From Dillenia suffruticosa (lineage: Eukaryota > Streptophyta > Magnoliopsida > Dilleniales > Dilleniaceae): a DNA stretch of 64,000 bases. The stretch is from contig JAVTVX010000012.1 of assembly GCA_033439265.1 (NCBI GenBank), forward strand, positions 10,219,001 through 10,283,000, in the 5' to 3' direction. Both the position numbers and the translations under genes were made by a program. The notes beneath the pieces were generated by a model. That model made no database searches. It saw only the letters and a program-made list of their open reading frames with translations, and was not told the DNA's origin. This document shows positions 36,288-46,944 of this stretch, one piece after another. How positions within the stretch are numbered: the stretch's first letter is position 1; the number at the start of each line of letters is the position of its first letter.

Positions 36288-38040
36288 ATGACAATTAACG
36301 GTGACAACGTACCAGTTGAAGCATGCTCAACCAACCAAGCACTAATCTTCAATGGAAGCAACTTCAGCTACCGGAAGCAAAAGATATGCAACTTCATCAT
36401 TGCCCAAGACCTAAATGCTTAGGAAATCATCGAAGAAGGAGTCAAATTCCCTACGGAGGAGATATATGGAGTTCATGTGCCGGTAAAATTGAAGAACATG
36501 ACTATGGAACACAAAAAAGCTTATCAAGCCAACTGCAAAGCCATCAACCTTATTCACCTTGCACTGAACATCAACGAATATAATCGAGTCTCTTCTTGCA
36601 TAACAGCAAAGGAGATTTGGAAAAGACTTGAGGCCACCTATGAAGGAACTGACCAAATACGTAAGAGCAAAATCAGATTGCTGAAATAAGAATATGAAGT
36701 CTTCAAAATGAAAGATGGAGAAGCAATCAATGAAATGATCACAAGATTTAATAAGGTAACAAATGAGCTCAGACTACTTAGAAAATGAATTCCTCAAGAA
36801 GATATGGTGGAGAAAATTCTAAGAAATCTACCAAAATCTTGGGAGCCCAAGGTGACAGCAATTGAGAAGTCTAAAAATCTTGAGACTCTGACAATGGATG
36901 AACTCGTGTGATCATTAATAACCCATGAGATGAAGCTGAATGTGAAGGAACCAGCTAAAGAAGAAAGAGGCAAAGGGATAGCCTTGAAGGCTGACAATGA
37001 GGAAACCATATCCAGTTCAGAAGAAGAAGAAGATGAAGAGGATGTAGCTCTTCTAGCAAGAAAATTCAGAAAATTCAGAAAATTCAGAAAATTCAGAAAA
37101 TTCAGAAAATTCATCATGAGAAAGAGGAATAAAAACAAGCCATTCTTCAAAAAGCAAGAAAAGAAGGAAGAAATCATATGCTTTGAATGCAAGAAGCTGG
37201 GACATATGAAGGCTGATTGCCCCTCTCAAAAAGGATGATAAGAAGCACAAAAAGGACAGAAAAGAGAAGAAAAAGAAAAAGACACTTGCTGCATGGAGTG
37301 ATGAAGAGCAAAATGAGGAACAAGCAAACATTTGTTTCATGGGAAATGAAGAATCTTCTGATAATAAGGTAAATTTCACTCTCTATTAATCATGTTCTGA
37401 ATCTGAAAATAACTTTCTATCTCTAAATTACGTGAAGATTTAGTAGAATCACTAAAAGAATTAAAAAAACTTAAAAGGAAAAATAATCTGTTACGGAAAG
37501 AACTGACTGAAAATATTAAAGTTTCAGAAAAATCAAAAAGTGAAGCAAATGAATTAAAAAGAAAAAAATGCTGAATTTTGGAACTATACGTTGATGAACT
37601 TAAGAAGAAACTAAATGTTGAATATTCAGAAAAAGATAATGACATTCTTATAAATGAAAACATACTCTTAAAGAAAGATTTTGAAATTTTGAAAGAAAAG
37701 AATAGTAGGTTGAACACTGTCCTAATAAAATTCATCTCAGGACAAGAAAAGTTAGATGCCATGCTAAAAATTCAAAAAGCTATGTTTGACAAGGCAGGAT
37801 TAGAATTCAACCCTAACCAAACACAAAAATGATTACATAGATTCTTTGTGTCAAGCTCTGAAAATACCAAACTAGAAAGATGTCACACGTGCATGAAGGT
37901 TGGGCACAAATCTGAAGTCTGTAGATTTAGAAACATGGCTTTAAACAAAACTAAGAAACCAGGAGCACAAATCAGACATTGCACCTGCTGTAAGAAAAAT
38001 GGACACTCAACTTATAATTGCTGATTTCTGAACTCCTAAA
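36288..38040 (+). pseudogene. gag of SIRE-like copy 2
   Basis: Capsid/nucleocapsid protein of the element, forming the particle in which reverse transcription occurs. The frame starts at ATG 36288 (MTINGDNVPVEACSTNQ). It includes the KRLEATYEGTDQIRKSKIRLL block near 36620 and an acidic linker with a run of Glu/Asp (about 37010-37045). A six-fold Arg-Lys-Phe repeat follows (37057-37113). It then has a CCHC knuckle (CFECKKLGHMKADC, 37179-37220), a Lys-rich coiled-coil-like region (37430-37830), and two more knuckles (CHTCMKVGHKSEVC near 37880, CTCCKKNGHSTYNC near 37983). In-frame stops near 36420, 36688, 36788 and 36910 and frame changes near 37230 and 37830 make it non-functional. Confidence 0.82.
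37057..37113 (+). repeat. Nine-base tandem repeat in gag, AGAAAATTC x6
   Basis: Six units of AGAAAATTC encode a basic Arg-Lys-Phe array just before the first zinc knuckle. Copy 1 of the element has a single related unit near 4975, so the array expanded in this lineage. Confidence 0.9.
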
Positions 38041-38099
38041 AAACAACCTTAACATGGATCCTCAAAGATAAATTCATCACTAACTCAACTGGAGCCAAA

Positions 38100-39800
38100 A
38101 AGATCTGGATACCAAAGGTAAAAGTGTGATTGTCTTCTCACTGTAGGTATGCTTAAAGTCAAGAGAATCTTCCTGCAAGTCTATGTGGTGCATAAATAGC
38201 GGCTGTTCAAGACACGTGACTGGAGATGCATCGAAATTTTCCTACCTTGAAAGCAAGAAATGTGGAAAGGTTGCATTTGGAGATAATTCAAAAGAGAAGA
38301 TTGTCGACATAGGCAACATAGGAGGTAAGTCATCTGAATCTCAAATTCAAAATATATTGCTTGTATTCAAACTAAAATTCAGCTTGTTGAGTGTTAGTCA
38401 ACTGTGTGATAAAGGCTATTCTGTATTGTTTGAGACTAATGCATGTTCCATTATTGTTAAATCCTCTGGACTTATAAAGTTAACTTGCCCTAGAAGAGGA
38501 AACATATATACAATTGATTTAGATCTCTTAGAACCCTCAACCGAATCATGTCTAGTTACTATGAATAAGAATTCTTCATGGCTATGGCATAGAAGATTAG
38601 GTCATGCTAGTATGGACACTATCTCAAAACTAGTTAGGAAAGATATAGTTAAGAGTCTTCCAAAATTGAAATTTGAAAAGGATAAATTGTGTGATACATG
38701 TATGAAAGGAAAGCAAAGAAAAACATCCTTTAAATCCAAAAATTGTGTTTCAACAGGAAGTCCTCTAGAACTTTTTCATATTGATTTGTTTGGACCTACT
38801 AGAACCCAAAGCTTATGAGGAAAACATTATAGTTTTGTAATCATTGATAATTACTCTAGATTTACATGGGTGCTATTTCTTGCCAAACAGGAAGAAGCTA
38901 GCGAGGCATTCATTAGACTATGTAAGAAAATTCAAAATGAAAAGGGAGTATGTATTAAAAGCATTAGACGTGATCATAGCAAGGAATTTGAAAACAAAAC
39001 CAAGGATGAGTTCTACAATTATTATGGTATTGACCACAACTTCTCAACTCCTAGAACACCTCAACAAAATGGAGTAATAGAAAGGAAAAATAGAACTCTT
39101 AAAGAAATGGCTAGAACAATACTTTCTGAAAATAATCTACCTAAATTCTTTTGGGCAAAAGCAGTAAACACAACATGCTACATTTTGAATAGAGTTCAAG
39201 TGAGACCAATTCTAAAGAAAACCCCTTATGAACTTTACAAAGGAAGAAAACCAAATATAGCATACTTTAGGATGTTTGGATGTAAATACTTTGTGTTGAA
39301 CAATGGAAAAGAAGTATTAGGAAAATTTGATACCAAAAGTGATGAAGGAATCTTTATAGGTTACTCTCTAGCAAACAAAGCTTATAGAATCTACAATAAA
39401 AGGATCATGATAGTGGAGGAGTCAATTCAAGTAGAATTTGACGAAAAAATGATATTAATCAAAGAATGTTGGATGATGAAGATGTATCTGAGAAATTGAA
39501 TGATATTAGCTTATCTGATGAAATAAATAATCAAAAGGAGGAGTTAAATGATCTCACGGTGCAGGAGGAAAGAAATGATATATAGCAAGAGCAGGAAATC
39601 AAATCTCTCAAATTAGGAAAGACGTAAATCCAGAGAATATAAATATTAACATTAGTTCTGGAGTAAGAACAAGATCTGCAATCCATAATCAATGTGAGTA
39701 TGTGGCTTTTATTTCCCAGAGTGAACCCAAAAACGTGAATGAAGCTTTAGAAGATGAACATTGGATTATTGCAATGCAAGATGAACTAAATCAGATTTAA
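38100..39800 (+). pseudogene. Protease and integrase region of SIRE-like copy 2
   Basis: Open frames 38183-38818 and 38870-39499 cover the end of protease (MWCINSGCSRHVTGD, with Asn in place of the catalytic Asp of DSGCSRHMTG) and the linker LLSVSQLCDKGYS. They continue through GAG-pre-integrase (WLWHRRLGHASMDTISKLV with CDTCMKGKQ) and the integrase core (VIIDNYSRFTWVLFLAKQ, RRDHSKEFEN, NFSTPRTPQQNGVIERKNR). A TGA interrupts integrase near 38816. The protease Asp loss and this stop inactivate it. Up to about 39800 the frame continues into the RT entrance (EDEHWIIAMQDELNQ) with more stops. Confidence 0.85.
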
Positions 39801-40620
39801 AGAAATAAAGTTTAGAATTTGGTGCCTAGAACCATAGATCAATCAATAATTGGAACCAAATGGGTTTCCATAAATAAACTTGATGAAGTTTAAGTCAAAT
39901 CCTTAAGCTAGACAAACATTAAGCTAGACAAACATGAAAATGGCAAGTCAATTTACCAAAAACTTTATAAAAGCATGATTGGATCATTACTCTATCTTAC
40001 TACTTCAAGATCTGACATACAATTCAACGTATGTCCTTGTGCTAAATTTCAGTCAGATCCTAAAGAGTCCCACTTGGTTGCAATCAAAAAAATCTTTAGA
40101 TACTTAAAAGAAATGACATACTTGGGACTTTGGTTTGACAGAAATTCGAGTTTCCGATTGTATGGGTTCTGTGATGCTGACTTTGCCGAATGCAAAGTCG
40201 ATAGAAAAAGCACAAGTGGCACTTGTCAATTTTTCGAAAATATGTTGGTATCATGGTCCTCAAAGAAGCAAAGCAGCGTGGCTTTGTCAACAGCAGAAGC
40301 TGAATATGTTTCAACTGGTCAGTGTACAGCATAAATTCTTTGGATCAAACACCAAATGAAAGATTACGGGCTAGATTTTGATTGTATACCAATCAAATGT
40401 GATAACACAATTACAATAAACTCCCTGTGCATCACTCATGAACCAAACACATAAAACTAAGATATCATTTCATTCGAGATCACGTTCTGAAGAATGAGAT
40501 TGTTCTTGAGTACATTGACACTCAAAAATAAATTGCTGATATCCTCACCAAACCCTTAGACAAAAATAGATTTTGTGAATTAAGAAGAGATTTGGGAATG
40601 ATAGAAATGAAGAGATAGAG
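39801..40620 (+). pseudogene. RT (core deleted) and RNase H of SIRE-like copy 2
   Basis: RT is entered at WVSINKLDE near 39860 and then jumps, across a 16-17-bp tandem duplication (39903-39935), to the C-terminal block KLDKHENGKS followed by MIGSLLYLTTSRSDIQF. Roughly 1 kb, including the DVKxAFLNG and YVDD blocks, is missing. RNase H follows intact in outline (FCDADFAECKVDRKSTSGTC, SKKQSSVALSTAEAEYVS) to ADILTKPLDKNRFCELR near 40590. The element cannot supply its own polymerase. Confidence 0.82.
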
Positions 40621-41085
40621 AAAACAGAAAGAAAAACAAAGTATTACTCTGAGAAATAGATTCCAGATCGACCTATTTATCAAAGTATATCGACAAATTT
40701 GAAAGCGTACAGAGGTATGTCGACCTGATAAAATAGATCTTGTCAACTTGATCACGAACCAACACTTGGAACCAAACTCAGGAAATAACACATCGACCTG
40801 TCTTTTAGATGTCCACCTGAAAAGCAAAAAGAGGGCAGGTTGATGCCTTTCTTAGTATGTCGACCTGATCATTCAAAATAACTAAACAGGTTGTTGTGTA
40901 CCTAGATCTGTCGACCTGAGATATACCTAATAGAATACCAATAGTCGGCACATCGACCTATCTAACCCTAATTCTCAAAATTCAAACTTTCTCTCTCTCT
41001 TTCGAAACCCTAACCTCCCAATTCGAAACCCCAATTCCTAAATCAAAACCTTAATCATTCGAATCCTCTCAAGAATCAAATCTAG
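40621..41085 (+). other. Spacer between RNase H and env-like ORF with LTR-type motifs
   Basis: Non-coding. Between about 40665 and 40960 it carries roughly ten GTCGACCTG/CATCGACC-type motifs like those of the LTR, and then a CTCTCTCTCTTTCG tract near 40991. Confidence 0.6.
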
Positions 41086-42340
41086 ATGGCTCCTAAGATG
41101 AAAATGGCAATCAAGAAACCCACGGAACCATTCAAAAAAATCTTCCAAACCCACAGGAAAGGGTTCGTCCTCTTTTACGCAACCCACGAAACCAATACCC
41201 CCTCCACCACAACCATTCCCTCAGTTCAGCACCTACGAGTTTCAATCAATTGAACAAAATGACTTGTACGATAGGATGTTTTCAAAAAGAAAGGTGAACC
41301 ATGGTTGATTGATCAATTTGGTGTTCTTAAAAAGGGTTGGGTTCAAGTATGAATAACATCTAAGAGAGGTATGTCCTTCTTCTCTTTTGAATCCTAACAA
41401 GTATATTCATGAGAGAAAGGTCAAATTATTTTATAATAACCTAGAAATCATTTGTGAAGAACCATTGAATGAGATGTGAATTACCATTGATGATCATTTT
41501 GTTTCATGTGCATTCAAATCCTTGGTAAATGGAAAGGAATTCAAAGTGACTCCTAGGAAAATATGTGAGAACCATGGACTCTCCTAGGTCTCTTATGACC
41601 ACTGTGAACCGTACATGAAATCAAGTTATTTGGACAATGTTATAGTGGTTTTTGGTGATCAGAATCTGATAGTAGTGAATGCTAATGCTACTGAACTTGA
41701 CTTTCATGAAAGGATATTACATTTGATAGTTAGTCATGTACTTAGACCAAGAGGAGGCAACTATACCACAATTTCAAAGGAGGACATGTGGTTAATGGCT
41801 TGCATCATTAGTGGGAAGAATCCTGAATTCCATTATATAGTTCCCCATTTTATGATCTCCGCACATAGATCTGAGAGTTTTCTCCTGCCCTATGCAAGTA
41901 TGATAACATATATATTGTCTAAGAATAAAGTGGTTTTGGAAAAAGACTCAATTGTTGAATTGAGTGATAAGACCTCTATCAATGCATCCTCAATGCTAAG
42001 GGCACGATGGATAAGCAATGCTAAAGGAGAATGGGTACGGAAAGAAGGTGGAACAGGAAAGAGACAGGTTGAGGAGACTGAGGTTGAGCCTGATGAAGAC
42101 ACAAAGAATGTCCCAAGGAAAGAAAGAAGGATTGAAGAAGGTGAATCTTCTAGCATTCAACCAATCACACTTCAGATGATTTGGGACAAGTTGGAACATT
42201 TGAATAAGAGACAAACTATGATTGGTCAAATGTACTGTTTTAACAGAATGGATCTTTCCAACATCCAGGAAAAATTGGATGCTTTGATGAAAGAGAAAGG
42301 GAAGCCAAAGAAATATCCCAAACCAACGAAGTCAATTTAG
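41086..42340 (+). pseudogene. Envelope-like ORF of SIRE-like copy 2
   Basis: Sireviruses and some gypsy elements carry an extra ORF after RNase H, called envelope-like although its role is unproven. Here it starts at ATG 41086 (MAPKMKMAIKKPTEPF). A frameshift in a seven-A run near 41135 moves it to another frame rich in Pro and Ser, and stops follow near 41310 and 41588. The last 241 codons are open (41615-42340): a helical core with GGNYTTISKEDMWLMACIIS and HYIVPHFMISAHR, an acidic/basic hinge, then a Lys-rich tail. I see no clear signal peptide or membrane segment. Confidence 0.65.
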
Positions 42341-43088
42341 CTAGGAGTTTGTTTTTTCTAATTGTGTTTCAAATCTTCTAAACTCTGATGTATGTTGATC
42401 TCTTTTGCTTATTCAATGCATCTTATCTTTTCAATGTATGACTGCTCTTGTTGCTGCAATGTGCATACTGAATATGGTTAACTTAATGAAGGGTTTTACT
42501 ACTGCATCTGAATATATAATGACCTATTTCTATTTATGACCTCTTTCTGTTTTGCTGATGACAAAAAAATGGAGAAGTATGTGTATGTGTCTGTATTGAA
42601 ATATGTGTGCGTGCCTGTATTGAGTGTGTCAATATGTGCTAAGTGCCGAGTTGTGTGTTGTATATGTGTGCTAAGTGAGTATACTATAATACAGTGCCAA
42701 GCTACTAGGCATGACTGTGCTATGAATGTGACTCTGATTGTGAACATGATTAGTGAAAGTTACGTGCTGTGAATGAACTAGTATCAATGTGCTGCAATAA
42801 GTGAGTGTACTGATAAATATGCTAAGTACTGCAGTGGACATATATGTAATGAGCATGTTGCAATATCCAAGTCTAAGAGAACATGCATGTGCTACTGAAT
42901 GTTGTATGTTGAACCAATATGTCATGACATGTACTGAGCTAGAAATGTTTGCATGTCTGCTCATTGAGCTAGACATGTGCTAAGTAGACTGGCATGACAA
43001 ATTGAAAACCAACAAGCACAAATATCTATAAATTAGGATTAAATTTAACTAAGTATTATAAATTGAATATTAGAAGTTTTGTCATCAT
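42341..43088 (+). other. 3' internal region of SIRE-like copy 2
   Basis: Non-coding, TG-rich, with repeated TGTGCTAAGT and related words between 42620 and 42990. The final part (about 43001-43103) is duplicated upstream of the 5' LTR at 34283-34384. Confidence 0.6.
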
Positions 43089-43103
43089 CAAAAAGGAGGA
43101 GAA
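43089..43103 (+). other. Polypurine tract of SIRE-like copy 2
   Basis: CAAAAAGGAGGAGAA directly before the 3' LTR. The homologous AAAAAGGGGGAGAA occurs at 34371-34384 before the 5' LTR, where it would not be in a normal element. Confidence 0.85.
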
Positions 43104-44806
43104 TATTGACCTAGTAAAGTTTTGATGATGAAAAGTTAGAAGAAAAATAGTTCGAGAAAATAAAAAAACAGTCAGAATATTCAAAAGTCTACAATACAGG
43201 TCGACATGTTTAGAAAACACATCGATCTGTGACATTCACACACACACACATCAACCCGTTTGTTGCCATTGTCGACCTGAGTTAACTAATTTTTGTAGAA
43301 ACAAATGTTTGAACACTTCGACCTATACAAGACACATCGACCTGCACAATGAATGTCACATAAATCAGACATTCCAACACATCGATCTGAGTATAAATCT
43401 TGTCAACATGAAACCTTAAGAACAGTGACACATCGACCTGTTCTCTATACACATCAACCTGATTTCTAAAAGTACATCAACCTGCTTCTTTTCTTGTCAA
43501 CCTGATCAAAACACATCAACCAATTCATTAAGTGAATAGTGACACATCAACCCTTAATTAGCACATGTCGACCCGGTCTTTATGTTACACATCGACATAG
43601 CAAAATATTTGTCGACACAAAGGAAACATATCGACAAATTCATTTATTCAGGTCTACCAATTTTTATTTGCACAGTAAGATGTCGATATATATAGTGAGT
43701 CTTGTCGACCTGATGTTCAATTGCTCATTAAAATACACATCGACCTATCAAATTCTTGTCGACACAACTCATACACATCAACCAATTGAGTTCCACACAT
43801 CGACCAATTTATTACATGAATAGTAGCATGTCGATGCACTAAATTACACTTGTCAACCTACCTCTCACAAATTCAAAAAGATCACACATCTACACGGTTG
43901 AAATGTTGTCGACACAAGGAAACACATCGACAAATTAAAAATCTCTGGTCCACCAATTTCATTTGGCACAGTTTCTTATCGATCCGAAATAGTAACTTGT
44001 TGACCTGTTTACATAAAAATACACTAAGAATGACTCAAATTCAGGTCGATGTCCTCAATAGACTTGTCAACCTGCGTGTGTCAGAACTTAAATCTGGAAA
44101 TCAGTTTTGGACCTAACGGACGGCTTCTTTCTTCGATCTCTGAAATATTTCCTATTCTATCAAAGTTAACGTTCAAATACAGAGTAAACAAAGTCTGATT
44201 TGCCCATTTAAAAGAAGCGCCAATAAAAAGAATGAAGCTTCAGCGCGAAGGAAGGAACAGTCGCAGAAGCTTTAATGCCAGAAATTAAATACCAACGTTC
44301 GAATGCAACAACCACCACCAACTCTCAACGGATCGATTAAATGCCCTAATAAATATAGAGAAGTAGAAGAAAGTGGAAAAACAACGAGAGACATTACAAG
44401 AATTAAAAAGCTCTATTGAGTACAAAGCAACAACCGATCTCTGTACACTTGAAAGTCTTAATTGTATTAAGTCTCTTCGAGTATTTTCATTCTGTCAAAT
44501 CCGAGGAAAGTAAGCCTCAATTCTTGACATTCTTTTATAGATTAATTTGAGTGTCAAAGATTAAGAAGTGTGCGACACTACCTTCAGTCAAAAAGGCCCA
44601 AATTCAGTCTATGTGAGATTGAATTGTAGTGTTTAGACGTAATACTGTTTGAGGTTTAACTTGAGCCTGTAATCAAGTTTGTAAACTAAATATTTAGTGA
44701 AAAATCCAGGGGGAGCCTGGGAGTGGATGTACACCGGGTTTGGTGGAACTATTATAAAAATTCTTTATGTCCTATTTACTTGATTTCATTTACTGTCATA
44801 AATTTG
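43104..44806 (+). repeat. 3' LTR of SIRE-like copy 2, 3'-truncated
   Basis: Colinear with 34385-36229 from TATTGACC until TGTCATAAATTT, where the match stops about 95 bases short of the expected end. About 33 motifs of the GTCGACCTG/CATCGACC type lie in 43195-44075. Differences from the 5' LTR in the first 125 bases number about 13 by eye, mostly C/T and G/A transitions. Confidence 0.87.
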
Positions 44807-44810
44807 ATTG

Positions 44811-45100
44811 AAAAGCATTTTTCAAGAGATATCTAATCATATAAATTTCATATCATGAAATATAGTATTGCAAAGGATACAAGTACACTTATTTTTAGTT
44901 AGGATTTGAAATATCTCATAATATACTTATCGGATGCATGCCAAATTCTACAAATTTCATCCTTATGTAATAAGCATTCTATTGTATAAAATTGAGAGCG
45001 TTTCGTTTAACCTATATCAAGTTACCATTAACGAATATAAAATATTTTTCATGACATTTTGTATTTTTAATACCCAACAATGAAGCAGGAAACACCCAAA
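44811..45100 (-). pseudogene. gag of Copia element C, 5' part
   Basis: Minus-strand start of gag after the primer binding site. Its end (44860-44811, RYLLKNAFQ) is in the same frame as 34236-34180. Earlier parts contain stops. Confidence 0.55.
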
Positions 45101-45103
45101 AAA

Positions 45104-45115
45104 GCTCTTATACCA
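45104..45115 (-). other. Primer binding site of Copia element C
   Basis: Minus-strand TGGTATAAGAGC has one change from TGGTATCAGAGC and lies one base inside the 5' LTR. Confidence 0.85.
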
Positions 45116-45116
45116 A

Positions 45117-45617
45117 TGAAGGTTTTTTAAAATAAACCAATAAATATTTTTCTTATGCAAAATTTCTCAGACCTTAAATGGGTTAGAATTACTTACCTCT
45201 TTCACCGATTGGGTACTCTATCTTGAAGAGTCATGTAAATCGGATCACCTTCTTGGTTTACAATCCAAATGTCTTAGTAGAGAAAATGATCACCAAACTT
45301 CAAGCCCTTTCTCTTTTCTCTAATTTTTCAAGTATTAGGAAAAAAAATCTCTCTCTCCTAAAGGGGTTCATTTGGGAATGCTTCTCCCTTTTCATTTTTC
45401 TCTTGTTCACATAAAAAAAAAAAAGAGAACAAAAATAGGGAGTACATCATGAGAGAGAAAGGAGTTGGCAGATAAGGAGTTAAGGATGGTTTTTCCCAAA
45501 AACCATCCTTCTCCTTTTTCTCTTTGGCTTTTTTTTTTACAAATTTAAATAAATAGGTTTTTGGGACTTGATCGTGGGTCTGCCCTCATGGGTGGACTTG
45601 AACCTTATTTTCCAACA
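45117..45617 (-). repeat. 5' LTR of Copia element C (501 bp)
   Basis: Minus strand runs TGTTGGAAAATAAGG...CCTTCA. It is colinear with 29391-29867. The five bases beyond its outer end (ATTAC) repeat those beyond the 3' LTR. Confidence 0.9.
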
Positions 45618-45622
45618 ATTAC

Positions 45623-46608
45623 AATTATTACACTAATAGTTCCATTATGAACTCAAGTGTTCTATAACTTATAGACCAAGAGCAAGATTAAGAGATCTTT
45701 CAAATATGTTTATTGTCATGTACGACTACTCTCTCCAAGGGATAGGTGCAACACCAAATGTCTATGGCCTTGGTATCTATGGGGTTTAGGTGTGCCTGCC
45801 CATGCATCATGAACTAGTTTGTGTTTCTATTAATAGTTAATTTTGAGAATAAATGCTTTTATTTCGACTTTGAACTGAGATGTATTGATATCATCCAGAT
45901 TAATATTGCATTTCATCATATCCCTAGAGAGGGGAAGAAAGAATAGTTGGTTACCCTCCCCCCATGTCTCAAATCTTCTAGATTGTCTTGTACAATTGCT
46001 GCTCTCAAATCTTTGGACAAGTTACTGCTTAAGTCTACCTAGGTGCATGAAAATATGATCAGTTGAGACAGGTTCCTCTCAGCTTGTGAACTGAGCCTGG
46101 CACAAAACTGTAGCCATTTTGAGATTTGGGTCTCTTGCATTTAGTTTGGGTCTCTTGCATTTAGTTTGAAAATTTTTTCTCTTGAAAACCTAATTTATCA
46201 AAATACCTAGATTAAAATATACCTAGATATATCAAATAAGGTTACAATAACCAAAATCCAGAAAAAGAAAAATAAAAAAAAAAGAATTCACATTATAGGG
46301 CAATTAGAAACATAAAGTAATCAATATTCGCAAAGGTGGGAAAATGAAATGTAGGTTAGAGAGAGAAACATGTAAGAATGAGAGAAACCAAGAAATCGAT
46401 GAGGGAGAAGCTAGTTGTGCATGGTTATAGTCCAGGGTGTCTAGAGTAAAGACTATTTTGGTTACTCTAGTTGTGTCTAGTGTGTGAAGAATGGTTTAGT
46501 TGTTGGATTGAGCTTTGGTGGTGATCGATAAAGGTGGCAATGAAGAGGAAAGTAAAGCTAGGCTTTGGAGGCAACATAGAGAAGTGGTGAGAGGCTAAGT
46601 GGTTTAGG
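45623..46608. other. Sequence between Copia elements C and the MITE
   Basis: Before Copia C inserted it was continuous with 29336-29390. It contains a perfect 20-bp tandem duplication (TTTGGGTCTCTTGCATTTAG, 46125-46164). No ORF or known repeat was recognised. Confidence 0.5.
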
Positions 46609-46885
46609 TAACGATGAGCAATATTTGTTCGAAAGAGAACAAAAATGAAACTTACAAAAATGCTAAATTTTTTTTTTTTAATTTAATAATATCATATTGT
46701 AATAAATTTTTATTTTATTTCGTTATAAGTTGCTATCAAGTCGGATTAGATCGAATTATTTATAATTTAAATCTGTATCTGAACCAACTCGACTACTTTT
46801 AAACTCAATTTTTCAAAAAAAAAAAAGATCCGATAGATCAAATTTTTCGAGTATCCGTCGGCCAAATTGAATATTGCCATCCCTA
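46609..46885. mobile_element. hAT-like MITE (277 bp)
   Basis: Imperfect terminal inverted repeats: TAACGATGAGCAATATT at the left, and inverse TAGGGATGGCAATATTC at the right. The TAGGGATGGCAA end is typical of plant hAT-type MITEs. The interior is AT-rich with no ORF. The flanks GTTTAGGT/GTTTATAG hint at a diverged eight-base duplication. Confidence 0.5.
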
Positions 46886-46944
46886 GTTTATAGTAATAAG
46901 TTTATCTTAACAATAACAACTCCAACTCAAAGTTAACATTTAAT

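Larger units (their letters stand above)
34237..44810 (+). mobile_element. SIRE-like Copia element, copy 2, with abnormal ends
   Basis: Order seen: 47 bp of filler (34237-34283); 101 bp of the element's own 3' internal end and polypurine tract (34284-34384); complete LTR (34385-36229); primer binding site; gag; protease; integrase; deleted RT; RNase H; env-like ORF; a second copy of the 3' internal end and polypurine tract; and a 3' LTR truncated near 44806. It is thus a piece of an LTR-internal-LTR tandem, not a normal LTR-to-LTR insertion. It sits in the gag of Copia element C. Confidence 0.82.
29391..45617 (-). mobile_element. Copia element C, complete in outline, interrupted by SIRE-like copy 2
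   Basis: Minus-strand Copia element flanked by the perfect five-base duplication ATTAC (29386-29390 and 45618-45622). Its 5' LTR is 45117-45617, primer binding site 45104-45115, gag start 45100-44811, [insertion 44810-34237], rest of gag and pol 34236 to about 31000, polypurine tract 29868-29881, and 3' LTR 29391-29867. Without the insertion the internal region is about 4.7 kb, normal for Copia. Coding regions contain many stops. Confidence 0.88.

Noticed and set aside
36794..37762. Long Ser/Phe-rich minus-strand ORFs
   Set aside because: They are the antisense of the Lys/Glu-rich Gag region, which yields Phe/Leu/Ser runs by composition.
41615..42340. The env-like frame as a true viral envelope protein
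   Set aside because: No signal peptide or membrane segment is visible, and the ORF belongs to a decayed plant retrotransposon.
42671..42983. Three overlapping ORFs in a TG-rich stretch
   Set aside because: The low-complexity TGTG/TGCTAAGT composition opens several frames at once; no protein signal.
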